From NCBI GenBank assembly GCA_964485855.1, contig CAZAKI010000013.1:1-49137 (forward strand): 49,137 bases of DNA, given 5' to 3'. A program made the position numbers and the translations under genes. Position 1 is the first letter of the stretch. Each line of letters opens with the position of its first letter. Below are positions 40,050-48,076 of the stretch, in pieces. The notes under the pieces were generated by a model, which did not search any database, had not been told where the DNA came from, and worked only from the letters and a program-made list of their open reading frames with translations. This DNA comes from UBA993 sp964485855. Its GTDB lineage: Bacteria > Bacillota > Dethiobacteria > DTU022.

Positions 40050-41988
40050 GATGAAAAAAGTATTCCTGCTTGCCCACAAGCAGGAAAAAGAAAAAGTTTT
40101 TGATCTGCTTCATCATTTAAATCTGGTCCAGTTGCTGGACGTTAAAAACGAAAAAAGCTGGGATGAATTTTCCAGCTTGCTGGAACCTGACCAGCCCGGT
40201 GATTCCGCCGCGGAATATGATGAACGGATTACGATGATTCGTTACTGCCTGGATTTTTTCCAGCGTCATTTTCCGGTTCGTAAAAGTTTTATTCAACAGT
40301 TTACCGGGGCCAAGCTCGAGCTGTCCCCTCCCCAGTATAATCAGTATGTTGAAGATCTGGAAAAAGTGCAGGAAATCTATGAATCATGCCGCCGGCTCGA
40401 GGAAGAACTGGCGGCGGTACGCAATGAAGAGACTCATCATTTGAACCTGATCACTGAATTTGAGCCCTGGGAGCCCCTTGATGTTCCCCTTGAAGCTATT
40501 GCAGACGGGCCCTATACGGTGATGCGCCTGCACATTTCAACCAATGATAATCTTGAATTGATTAAAACCAGACTGGATGAAATGCTCAGTGCTTTTCACC
40601 TGGAAGTGGTCTCCTCTGACCACGAGTATGCTTATTTTTTCTTTATCTGTCCTGCTGATCAATATCAGCTGGCACAGGATATTTTCAAAGAAAAAGCGGT
40701 TACAACTGCCAGTTTTCCAGGCATTAAAGGCACGGCCAGCGAAAACATCGCGGCCAGCAAAGAATTTATGGCTACCATCGGCGACAGGCGGGAGCAGATT
40801 CTGACCAGGGTTGAAACTCTCCTTGAACAACGGCCAATGTTGATGGCTTGCTACGATTATGCCGATAATGAATATAAGAAATTGGATGCGGTTTCAAACC
40901 TGGCCCGAACGGACAACAGCTTTTTACTGGAGGGGTGGGTTCCGGCACCGGTTCTCGCTGATCTTGAAAATAGCGTCACAACCAATACAGAAACCGCGGT
41001 CATCATGTCACGTGATCCGCTGTCCCGGGAAGAGGTGCCCGTGCTTCTTCATAACCAGGGCCCTGCTGATGCCTACGAAGTTGTAACCAAGCTGTACAGC
41101 ACCCCGCGGCGCAGTGAACTTGATCCCACCCCGTACCTGGCCCCATTTTTCTTTGTTTTTTTCGGAATCTGTCTTTCCGATGCCGGATATGGCCTGGTAT
41201 TGTCCCTGATTGCCCTCTTCGTGATGAAAAAACTGAAACTGGGCGGAATGGGAAAGCAGCTTTTAAAGTTGCTTTTTTATGGTGGCCTTTCGGCGATTGT
41301 TTTTGGCGCCCTGCTCGGCAGTTATTTTGGCGATCTGCTTGGCTTGCCGGCCCTCTGGTTTAATCCTCTCGAAGATCCGATGCGCATGCTGTTTTACTGT
41401 TTTGCCATCGGCCTGGTCCATATCTATTTTGGGATGGGTCTGCAGGCATACCGTAATATCAAGGCCGGCCAGGTTTCCAGCGCCCTCTTCGATCAGGGTT
41501 TCTGGTTTATTTTCTTAAACGGCCTGATTTTGCTTCTAATCCCCGATTATGCTGCAGTCGGTCGCTGGCTGGCTATCGGTGGGGCAGCCGGTTTAATATT
41601 AACCCAGGGCCGTTCCCAGCAGGGGATTATCAAGAAATTTTTAAGCGGCCTGCTGAGCCTTTACAACATTACCGGTTATTTAAGCGATGTGCTCTCCTAT
41701 TCTCGGTTGCTGGCCCTGGGCCTGGCAACCGGGGTGATTGCCGCGGCAATTAATTCCATGGGTGGAATGATTGCCGGCAGTGCGGTGGGCACGATCATTA
41801 TGGTTGTGGTGCTTTTCGGTGGACATATTTTTAATATCATCATCAGTACCCTTGGTTCATATGTCCATACCAGCCGCCTGCAGTATATCGAATTCTTTGG
41901 CAAGTTTTTCGAAGGCGGGGGTAAAGGTTTCGAGCCTTTCGGCATGAAGACCCAGTATGTTGATGTCGTCGAAACTGAAGAAGCTTAG
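40036..41988 (+). CDS. ntpI: V-type ATPase subunit I (a-subunit)
   Basis: Membrane stator that forms the ion half-channels against the K ring. The 650-residue protein has a soluble, coiled-coil-rich N-half (1 to about 330) and a C-half with about seven to eight membrane segments, including FFVFFGICLSDAGYGL, GLVHIYFGMG and the conserved LSYSRLLALGLATGVIAAAIN with the essential channel arginine. It begins inside the upstream stalk gene. Length fits bacterial NtpI. Confidence 0.95.
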   Translation: MPIIEMKKVFLLAHKQEKEKVFDLLHHLNLVQLLDVKNEKSWDEFSSLLEPDQPGDSAAEYDERITMIRYCLDFFQRHFPVRKSFIQQFTGAKLELSPPQYNQYVEDLEKVQEIYESCRRLEEELAAVRNEETHHLNLITEFEPWEPLDVPLEAIADGPYTVMRLHISTNDNLELIKTRLDEMLSAFHLEVVSSDHEYAYFFFICPADQYQLAQDIFKEKAVTTASFPGIKGTASENIAASKEFMATIGDRREQILTRVETLLEQRPMLMACYDYADNEYKKLDAVSNLARTDNSFLLEGWVPAPVLADLENSVTTNTETAVIMSRDPLSREEVPVLLHNQGPADAYEVVTKLYSTPRRSELDPTPYLAPFFFVFFGICLSDAGYGLVLSLIALFVMKKLKLGGMGKQLLKLLFYGGLSAIVFGALLGSYFGDLLGLPALWFNPLEDPMRMLFYCFAIGLVHIYFGMGLQAYRNIKAGQVSSALFDQGFWFIFLNGLILLLIPDYAAVGRWLAIGGAAGLILTQGRSQQGIIKKFLSGLLSLYNITGYLSDVLSYSRLLALGLATGVIAAAINSMGGMIAGSAVGTIIMVVVLFGGHIFNIIISTLGSYVHTSRLQYIEFFGKFFEGGGKGFEPFGMKTQYVDVVETEEA

Positions 41989-41995
41989 CTTAACT

Positions 41996-42024
41996 TGATA
42001 TAATTTCCCCTGTGGGAAAATTTC
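41996..42024 (+). promoter_or_regulatory. Internal extended -10 and hairpin before ntpK
   Basis: TGATATAAT (41996-42004) is an extended -10 with a weak -35. A hairpin overlaps and follows it: AATTTCCC (42002-42009) pairs with GGGAAAATT (42014-42022) with one bulged A. The strong GGGAGG of ntpK follows. This may boost c-ring subunit expression inside the operon. Confidence 0.5.
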
Positions 42025-42069
42025 AATCCTTGAGATGAACTATTGCTTAGAAGAAAAGGGAGGCTTTTA

Positions 42070-42543
42070 ATGATGGATGGAATTCAGATTGCACTGCTGG
42101 GAGCTGCTTTAGCTGTCGGCCTGGCTGGAATCGGATCGGCAATCGGGGTTGGCATTGTCGGTCAGAGCGCTGCCGGACTGGTAACCGAAGATCCCGACAA
42201 ATTCGGTCAGACCCTTTTGCTGCAGGCACTGCCCGGCACCCAGGGTATTTACGGACTATTAACCGGTTTTATTATCATGCAGCGAGTGGGCATCATCGGT
42301 GGAGAGCTGCTGTCGCTTTCGGTTGCCGACGGCTATGCTTTTCTAATGGCCTCTATCCCGATCGCGATCGTCGGTCTGCTTTCAGCCGTCTACCAGGGCC
42401 GGGTTTCGGCCGCAGCAGTCGGCCTGGTAGCCAAGAGGCCGGAAGAGCTTGGTAAAGGCATTGTTTACGCGGTTATGGTTGAAACTTATGCGGTGTTGGC
42501 CCTGCTGGCCTCAATCATGCTGCTCTTCGGTATTCCTGTATAA
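42070..42543 (+). CDS. ntpK: V-type ATPase subunit K (c-ring), Na+-type
   Basis: Rotor-ring proteolipid of 157 residues with four membrane helices (two fused hairpins). The ion-binding Glu is E138 in VMVETYAV; L54, T57 and Q58 (QALPGTQGIYG) and Q109 (AVYQGRV) match the Na+ ligands L61, T64, Q65 and Q110 of E. hirae NtpK. The first hairpin has Gln in place of the carboxylate, so there is one ion site per protomer, as in E. hirae. ATG 42070 follows GGGAGG; the frame is open further upstream without a Shine-Dalgarno. Confidence 0.94.
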   Translation: MMDGIQIALLGAALAVGLAGIGSAIGVGIVGQSAAGLVTEDPDKFGQTLLLQALPGTQGIYGLLTGFIIMQRVGIIGGELLSLSVADGYAFLMASIPIAIVGLLSAVYQGRVSAAAVGLVAKRPEELGKGIVYAVMVETYAVLALLASIMLLFGIPV

Positions 42544-42558
42544 AAAGGAGTGAGTGGG

Positions 42559-43161
42559 ATGAAAGAAGGAGCGGAGCGGATTACTAACCGCATTGTAAAT
42601 GATAGCGATGAACAGGCCAGGGCGATTCTTGGTGAAGCCAACGAAAAAGCAGCCTTAATTAAAAAGGAAGCTGCTGATCAGGCCGCTGCCATGGCAGAGA
42701 AAATTATTGCCCAGGGCCGTAAAGAGGCTGTCGAACACAAACGGCGCATGATCGGCATTGCCGAGCTGGAAGCACGCAAGGAAGTGCTCGCTGCCAAGCA
42801 GAAGCTGATTGATGAAGCGTTTGCCGGGAGCCTTAAAGAGTTGATGGAGGCAGATCTTAAAACCTACCTGAAGCTGTTCCGGCAATTGCTGGTGGAAAAT
42901 GTGCAGAGCGGCACGGAAACTGTTGCCCTCTCCAGCAAAGACCTGAAGCGAATCCCTGCTGATTTCTGGAAAGATATCAATGAAGAGCTGCAGACTAAAG
43001 GTAAAGCAGGCAAGCTTGTTCCGGCCAAAGAACCACGTGATATCCACGGTGGCTTTATTTTGCTTGCGGAAGGGGTAGAAATTAACTGCTCCTTCGAGGC
43101 TTTGCTGACGATGAAACGCGATGAACTGGAACCGGAAGTAGCTGCTGTACTGTTTAGTTAG
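42559..43161 (+). CDS. ntpE: V-type ATPase subunit E
   Basis: Peripheral-stalk subunit linking the catalytic head to subunit I. The 200-residue protein has a long N-terminal helix rich in Ala/Glu/Lys (about residues 1-90) and a C-terminal globular domain with DIHGGFILLAEGVEINCSFEALL, typical of subunit E. ATG 42559 is well spaced from AAAAGGAG; a GTG at 42550 overlaps it. Operon order I-K-E-C matches E. hirae. Confidence 0.92.
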   Translation: MKEGAERITNRIVNDSDEQARAILGEANEKAALIKKEAADQAAAMAEKIIAQGRKEAVEHKRRMIGIAELEARKEVLAAKQKLIDEAFAGSLKELMEADLKTYLKLFRQLLVENVQSGTETVALSSKDLKRIPADFWKDINEELQTKGKAGKLVPAKEPRDIHGGFILLAEGVEINCSFEALLTMKRDELEPEVAAVLFS

Positions 43162-43200
43162 CATCAAAGCTTTCCGGAGAAAGGAGGGTGGGCGACAACG

Positions 43201-44208
43201 ATGCCAGTCCTGGATGAGACAGTTTATGCCTATGCCGTTGGCCGGGTCAGGGCCATGGAAACAAGGTTAATTGATCGCGGGCGCTTCGAACGGATGGTTG
43301 ACGCTAATACGGCGGATGAAGCCCTGAAGATCCTGACTGAAACTGACTATGCCAATGCAATTGGCGAGATCGATAGCGTTTACAATTTCGAGACAATATT
43401 AGCAGCGGAACTGAAGCACACTTTTGACACGATCTTAAAAATATCACCAAGCCCGCAGCAAATTGCTGTCCTGGCTTTGCGTTATGATGTGCATAATCTG
43501 AAAGTCCTTTTTAAAGAGAAATTTCTCGGGATCAAAACCGAGCTGTTAATCGGGGCCGGAACGATGGCCACCGATAAGTTGGAGCTGGCCATTAACGAAG
43601 AAGACTTTCGGGACCTGCCCGGCCGGCTGCGGCCGGTAGCTGAAAAGATCAGCGAGGAGTTTCCGCTGAACCGCAACCCGCAGCTAATTGATCTGGCGCT
43701 TGACCAGGTTCTCTATGCCGAACTGCTGGCTGAAGCGGTTAACAATAAAGCTGATTTTCTAACCGGGCTCTTCCAGCGGCAAATTGACCTGATCAATATA
43801 AAATCCCTGATTCGCATTAAACGGATCGGTCTTGACCGTGAATTTTTAAGAACGGTGCTCCTTGCAGGCGGCTGTTTGCCTCTTGATCGTCTCTTAGCCT
43901 TAATTGACGAGCCGCTTGAGTCGGTGATTACCTCTCTGGCGATGAGTGATTACTCTGAACTGGTCAGCGAGGGTCTGCGCGAGTGGATTGATCGCGGCAG
44001 CGCCGCCCGCCTGGAAAAATTATCTGATGATTATATTACTGCCTACTTGAAAAGGGGCAAGTGGACTCCTTTTGGCCCCGAGCCGTTAATTGGCTATCTT
44101 TGGGCTAAAGAGATGGAGATCAAAAATATCCGCTTAATACTGGTTGGCAAGATCAATAAACTGCCCGCTGAAGCGATTAGGGAGCGATTACGTGATGGCT
44201 ACCTATAA
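43201..44208 (+). CDS. ntpC: V-type ATPase subunit C
   Basis: Funnel-shaped adaptor between the central shaft and the K ring (subunit C/d). The 335-residue helical protein starts YAYAVGRVRAMETRLI and contains three similar helical modules with conserved YADY/Y-A motifs and the C-terminal GYLWAKEMEIKNIRLILVGK signature. AAAGGAGGG precedes ATG 43201. Its end overlaps the next gene by 14 bp. Confidence 0.93.
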   Translation: MPVLDETVYAYAVGRVRAMETRLIDRGRFERMVDANTADEALKILTETDYANAIGEIDSVYNFETILAAELKHTFDTILKISPSPQQIAVLALRYDVHNLKVLFKEKFLGIKTELLIGAGTMATDKLELAINEEDFRDLPGRLRPVAEKISEEFPLNRNPQLIDLALDQVLYAELLAEAVNNKADFLTGLFQRQIDLINIKSLIRIKRIGLDREFLRTVLLAGGCLPLDRLLALIDEPLESVITSLAMSDYSELVSEGLREWIDRGSAARLEKLSDDYITAYLKRGKWTPFGPEPLIGYLWAKEMEIKNIRLILVGKINKLPAEAIRERLRDGYL

Positions 44209-44524
44209 ACTGGCTGTAATTGGCGACAAGGATTCCATTTTGGGGTTCAAAACTATTGGTGTTGATACATACCCGGTTACGAATAGCGATGAAGCCTTAA
44301 AAGCAATTAAAAAACTGGTTGCCGACGAATACGGGGTTATCTTTATGACTGAAGAGCTGGCCGGCGAGATGCAGGATGTCCTCGATGAACTTAAAAAGCG
44401 TTTTCTGCCGGCGGTAGTGCTCATCCCCAACAGCAAGGGAACCCTGGGGATCGGAATGGAACAGATCAAGCGCAACGTTGAAAAAGCGATCGGCGCAGAT
44501 ATTCTTTTCAGGAAAGAAGGTTGA
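44195..44524 (+). CDS. ntpG: V-type ATPase subunit F (NtpG)
   Basis: Small central-shaft subunit that binds subunit D. The 109-residue protein starts YKLAVIGDKDSILGFKTIGV and has DEYGVIFMTEELA and LIPNSKGTLGIG, the family pattern. ATG 44195 follows GGGAGCG and lies inside the 3' end of ntpC. Position between C and A matches E. hirae ntpG. Confidence 0.92.
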   Translation: MATYKLAVIGDKDSILGFKTIGVDTYPVTNSDEALKAIKKLVADEYGVIFMTEELAGEMQDVLDELKKRFLPAVVLIPNSKGTLGIGMEQIKRNVEKAIGADILFRKEG

Positions 44525-44528
44525 TAAC

Positions 44529-46004
44529 TTGGATGCTGGCAGGATAATAAAAGTTTCCGGCCCCCTGGTAGTAGCAGATAACATGGGTGAAGCCCGGATG
44601 TACGATATGGTCAGGGTTAGTGAAGCACGCCTGCTGGGCGAAATTATTGAGCTGCACAGTGACCGGGCCTCGATCCAGGTTTACGAGGAAACCGGAGGAC
44701 TGGGGCCGGGTGAACCGGTTTACACCACGGGCGACCCCTTGAGCGTGGAACTTGGACCCGGCCTGATCGAAGCGATCTTTGATGGCGTGCAGCGTCCCCT
44801 GGATATCATTCGTCAGCAGGTAGGCGATTATATTACCCGCGGAGTTGAAGTNNNNNNNNNNNNNNNNNNNNNNNNNNNNNNNNNNNNNNNNNNNNNNNNN
44901 NNNNNNNNNNNNNNNNNNNNNNNNNNNNNNNNNNNNNNNNNNNNNNNNNNNCTGGCCAAATGGGCCGATGCGGAGATTGTGGTCTACATCGGCTGCGGCG
45001 AACGCGGCAACGAAATGACCGACGTGCTAATGGAATTTCCGGAGTTAAAAGACCCGAAATCGGGCGAACCCTTAATGAAGCGAACGGTGCTGATTGCCAA
45101 CACCTCGAACATGCCGGTGGCGGCGCGCGAAGCATCGATTTATACCGGGATCACCATTGCCGAGTACTTCCGGGACATGGGTTACAGTGTGGCCCTGATG
45201 GCCGATTCGACCTCGCGCTGGGCCGAAGCTTTGCGTGAGATGTCCGGTCGCCTGGAAGAGATGCCCGGTGAAGAAGGATACCCGGCCTATCTCGGTTCCC
45301 GCCTGGCTGATTTTTATGAACGCTCGGGACGGACGATCTGCCTTGGCAGTGACACCAGGGAGGGCGCTCTGACCGCAGTTGGAGCTGTATCACCCCCCGG
45401 TGGCGACTTATCAGAGCCGGTTTCCCAGGCAACCTTGCGGATTGTTAAAGTCTTCTGGGGCCTTGATGCCTCACTGGCTTACCGGCGCCACTTCCCGGCG
45501 ATTAACTGGCTGCTCAGCTATTCGCTTTATCTTGACAATGTAGCCGAGTATTTCCGCGACACCATAGGCGATCAGTGGAACCAGATGCGCCGTGAAGCGA
45601 TGCGTCTCTTACAGGAAGAAGCTGAACTGGAAGAGATCGTGCGCTTAGTCGGCGTCGATGCCTTGTCCGCCAAGGAGCGGTTGGTTCTCGAGACGGCCAA
45701 ATCGCTGCGGGAAGACTTTTTGCATCAGAATGCCATGCACGAAATAGACACTTACAGTTCTTTAAATAAACAGTTTCGCATGCTTGAGCTGATCTTAACC
45801 TTCCACCATCAGGCGGGAGCCCTGGTGGAGAAAGGCGAACTTGATCTCGATCTGGACCGCCTGTTTGCCCTGCCGGTCCGGGAACGCATTGCCCGGGCCC
45901 GCTATGTGCCTGAAGATCAGCTGCAGGAACTTGACACCATCGAAGCGGAAATCAAGACGCAGGTTGCTTCGATTGCCGGTGAAGGAGGAGATGAAGATGC
46001 TTAA
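44529..46004 (+). CDS. ntpA: V-type ATPase catalytic subunit A (gap inside)
   Basis: Catalytic ATP-hydrolysing subunit. Visible parts are the N-terminal barrel (GRIIKVSGPLVVADNMGEARMYDMV) and, after the gap, AKWADAEIVVYIGCGERGNEMTDVL, ADSTSRWAEALREMSGRLEEMPGEEGYPAYL and the C-terminal domain. About 457 residues are present against a usual ~590, so about 400 nt including the bulge domain and the P-loop lie in the gap. TTG 44529 is placed after AAGAAGG and gives the family N-terminus. G+C and codon use look richer than in the left half. Overlaps ntpB by 8 bp. Confidence 0.94.
   Translation: MDAGRIIKVSGPLVVADNMGEARMYDMVRVSEARLLGEIIELHSDRASIQVYEETGGLGPGEPVYTTGDPLSVELGPGLIEAIFDGVQRPLDIIRQQVGDYITRGVEXXXXXXXXXXXXXXXXXXXXXXXXXXXXXXXXXXLAKWADAEIVVYIGCGERGNEMTDVLMEFPELKDPKSGEPLMKRTVLIANTSNMPVAAREASIYTGITIAEYFRDMGYSVALMADSTSRWAEALREMSGRLEEMPGEEGYPAYLGSRLADFYERSGRTICLGSDTREGALTAVGAVSPPGGDLSEPVSQATLRIVKVFWGLDASLAYRRHFPAINWLLSYSLYLDNVAEYFRDTIGDQWNQMRREAMRLLQEEAELEEIVRLVGVDALSAKERLVLETAKSLREDFLHQNAMHEIDTYSSLNKQFRMLELILTFHHQAGALVEKGELDLDLDRLFALPVRERIARARYVPEDQLQELDTIEAEIKTQVASIAGEGGDEDA
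44852..44951. other. Assembly gap (100 N) in ntpA
   Basis: Exactly 100 N; about 400 nt, including the Walker A motif, are inferred to be missing. Confidence 0.9.
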
Positions 46005-47226
46005 GGAATACAAAACAATTGCCGATATTGCCGGCCCCCTGATGCTGGTGGAAAAAGTGGAAGGGATCAAGTATGGTGAGCTGACTGAAATTGANNNNNN
46101 NNNNNNNNNNNNNNNNNNNNNNNNNNNNNNNNNNNNNNNNNNNNNNNNNNNNNNNNNNNNNNNNNNNNNNNNNNNNNNNNNNNNNNNNNNNNNNCCCTAT
46201 GCGCGCGATTACCCTTCCGAGTTCATTCAAACCGGGGTTTCGGCCATCGATGGCATGAATACCATGGTGCGGGGGCAGAAACTGCCTATATTTTCCAGTT
46301 CAGGCCTGCCGCATTCCAGGCTGGCGGCGCAAATTGCCCGCCAGGCCAAGGTGCTGGGCACCGAATCGAAATTTGCCGTTGTTTTTGCGGCCATGGGCAT
46401 TACCTTTGAAGAAGCCGATTACTTTATTAAAGACTTTCGCAAGACCGGGGCGATTGAACGTGCCATTCTCTTTATTAACCTGGCCGATGACCCGGCTATT
46501 GAACGAATTGCTACCCCCAGGATGGCCTTAACCGCCGCCGAGTACCTGGCTTATGAAAAAGATATGCATGTGCTGGTAATCTTAACCGACCTGACCAACT
46601 ATGCCGAAGCACTGCGGGAGATTTCCGCGGCCCGTAAAGAGGTTCCCGGCCGTCGTGGTTATCCCGGCTATCTCTACACCGACCTTTCGATGATCTACGA
46701 ACGGGCGGGAAGGATCCAGGGCCGTGAAGGCTCGATTACCCAGCTGCCGATTTTAAGTATGCCGGAAAATGATAAGACTCATCCCATTCCCGACCTGACC
46801 GGCTACATCACCGAAGGGCAGATCATTTTAAGCCAGGAGCTGCACCGCAAAGGTATGTACCCGCCAATCGATGTTTTGCCGTCGCTTTCTCGGCTTAAAG
46901 ACAAGGGAATCGGCGAGGGTAAAACCCGCGAAGACCATGCTGATACAATGAACCAGCTTTACGCAGCCTATGCCCGCGGTAAAGAGGCGAAAGAACTGGC
47001 CGCAATTTTAGGTGAAGCCGCCCTGTCCGAAGCCGACAAGAAGTTCTCCCGCTTTGCCGATGAATTTGAAAGCCGCTACGTTTCGCAGGGCGAGGAGGAA
47101 GACCGCAGTATTGAAGAAACCCTGCAGCTTGGCTGGGACCTGCTGGCCCTGCTGCCCCGCGCCGAATTAAAACGGGTGCGTGATGCTTTCCTGGAGAAGT
47201 ACCTCCCTGCCCGGGAGGAGGTTTAA
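45997..47226 (+). CDS. ntpB: V-type ATPase subunit B (gap inside)
   Basis: Non-catalytic nucleotide-site subunit alternating with A. Visible are the N-terminus (LKEYKTIADIAGPLMLVE), then after the gap EFIQTGVSAIDGMNTMVRGQ, KLPIFSSSGLPHSRLAAQIA, TDLTNYAEALREISAARKEVPGRRGYPGYL-type core and the C-terminal helices. There is no P-loop GKT, as expected for B. About 376 residues are present against ~465, so about 265 nt are missing. ATG 45997 is better spaced from GAAGGAGGA than ATG 45991; it overlaps the ntpA stop. Confidence 0.94.
   Translation: MLKEYKTIADIAGPLMLVEKVEGIKYGELTEIXXXXXXXXXXXXXXXXXXXXXXXXXXXXXXXXXXPYARDYPSEFIQTGVSAIDGMNTMVRGQKLPIFSSSGLPHSRLAAQIARQAKVLGTESKFAVVFAAMGITFEEADYFIKDFRKTGAIERAILFINLADDPAIERIATPRMALTAAEYLAYEKDMHVLVILTDLTNYAEALREISAARKEVPGRRGYPGYLYTDLSMIYERAGRIQGREGSITQLPILSMPENDKTHPIPDLTGYITEGQIILSQELHRKGMYPPIDVLPSLSRLKDKGIGEGKTREDHADTMNQLYAAYARGKEAKELAAILGEAALSEADKKFSRFADEFESRYVSQGEEEDRSIEETLQLGWDLLALLPRAELKRVRDAFLEKYLPAREEV
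46095..46194. other. Assembly gap (100 N) in ntpB
   Basis: Exactly 100 N; about 265 nt are inferred to be missing from comparison with the family. Confidence 0.9.
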
Positions 47227-47229
47227 GTT

Positions 47230-47874
47230 ATGGAAATTCGGGTCAACCCAACCCGCATGGAGCTGAACCGCCTCAAGAAGCGTCTGAAGATGGCGGAACG
47301 GGGCCATAAACTTTTAAAAGACAAGCGTGATGAGCTGATCCGTCAGTTCTTAATTTTAGTGCGCAAGAATAAAGAGCTGCGGGAAGATATTGAAAAGGAA
47401 CTGTCCGGCGCATTTGCCCAGTTTCTGCTGGCCCGGGCGGTTATGCCTTCTGAGTTTCTGGAAGAAGCCCTGATGTACCCGACCAAAACGCTCAGCCTGG
47501 AAATTCATAAGCAAAATATTATGAGCGTTTATGCCCCGAAGTTTACCTGGGCCGAAGAGGATACAGCCGAGGGAGAGGAAAACAGCATCTACCCCTACGG
47601 TTTTTCAGAAACTACCGCCGAGCTTGATTCCTCGATTGAAACCCTTTCGGCAGTTTTATCCCGGCTGATGGAGCTGGCCGAGGTCGAGAAAGCGGTTCAG
47701 CTGCTGGCTGAAGAGATTGAAAAAACCAGGCGCCGGGTTAACGCTTTGGAATACGTCCTGATTCCAAAGCTTTCCGATACCATTAAATATATTACGATGA
47801 AACTTGATGAAAATGAACGCGGCGCGCTGACCAGGTTGATGAAGATCAAGGATGTCGTGCGGGCCAAGATGTAA
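47230..47874 (+). CDS. ntpD: V-type ATPase subunit D
   Basis: Central rotor shaft, functional counterpart of the gamma subunit. The 214-residue protein forms the expected long antiparallel coiled coil: VNPTRMELNRLKKRLKMAER at the start and RRVNALEYVLIPKLSDTIKY toward the end, both family signatures. It follows ntpB by 3 bp and is the last gene of the operon. A terminator follows about 50 bp later. Confidence 0.95.
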   Translation: MEIRVNPTRMELNRLKKRLKMAERGHKLLKDKRDELIRQFLILVRKNKELREDIEKELSGAFAQFLLARAVMPSEFLEEALMYPTKTLSLEIHKQNIMSVYAPKFTWAEEDTAEGEENSIYPYGFSETTAELDSSIETLSAVLSRLMELAEVEKAVQLLAEEIEKTRRRVNALEYVLIPKLSDTIKYITMKLDENERGALTRLMKIKDVVRAKM

Positions 47875-47924
47875 CCTGCAACCTGGACTTTTATGTAGTA
47901 AAGAGCTGATTAAACCTTATTGTA

Positions 47925-47956
47925 CCGCTTCGCTGCCCGGCAGAGAAGCGGTTTTG
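47925..47956 (+). terminator. Rho-independent terminator of the V-ATPase operon
   Basis: CCGCTTC (47925-47931) pairs with GAAGCGG (47945-47951), with a further CTGC/GCAG stem inside, and is followed by TTTT. Confidence 0.85.
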
Positions 47957-48010
47957 CTTCAATCACGGTTTTTCTAATCACCGGCATCACCTGCGGGTTT
48001 AAAGCCATTC

Positions 48011-48039
48011 TTTATTGCGGCAGACAATTAATGTATACT
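48011..48039 (+). promoter_or_regulatory. Candidate promoter of gap
   Basis: TATACT (48034-48039) with TTTATT 17 bp upstream (48011-48016). The -10 is good and the -35 is weak. It lies 37 bp before the GAPDH start. Confidence 0.4.
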
Positions 48040-48076
48040 GTAAGCACAGAATAAACAGAAAGCTGGTGGTCAAAAG

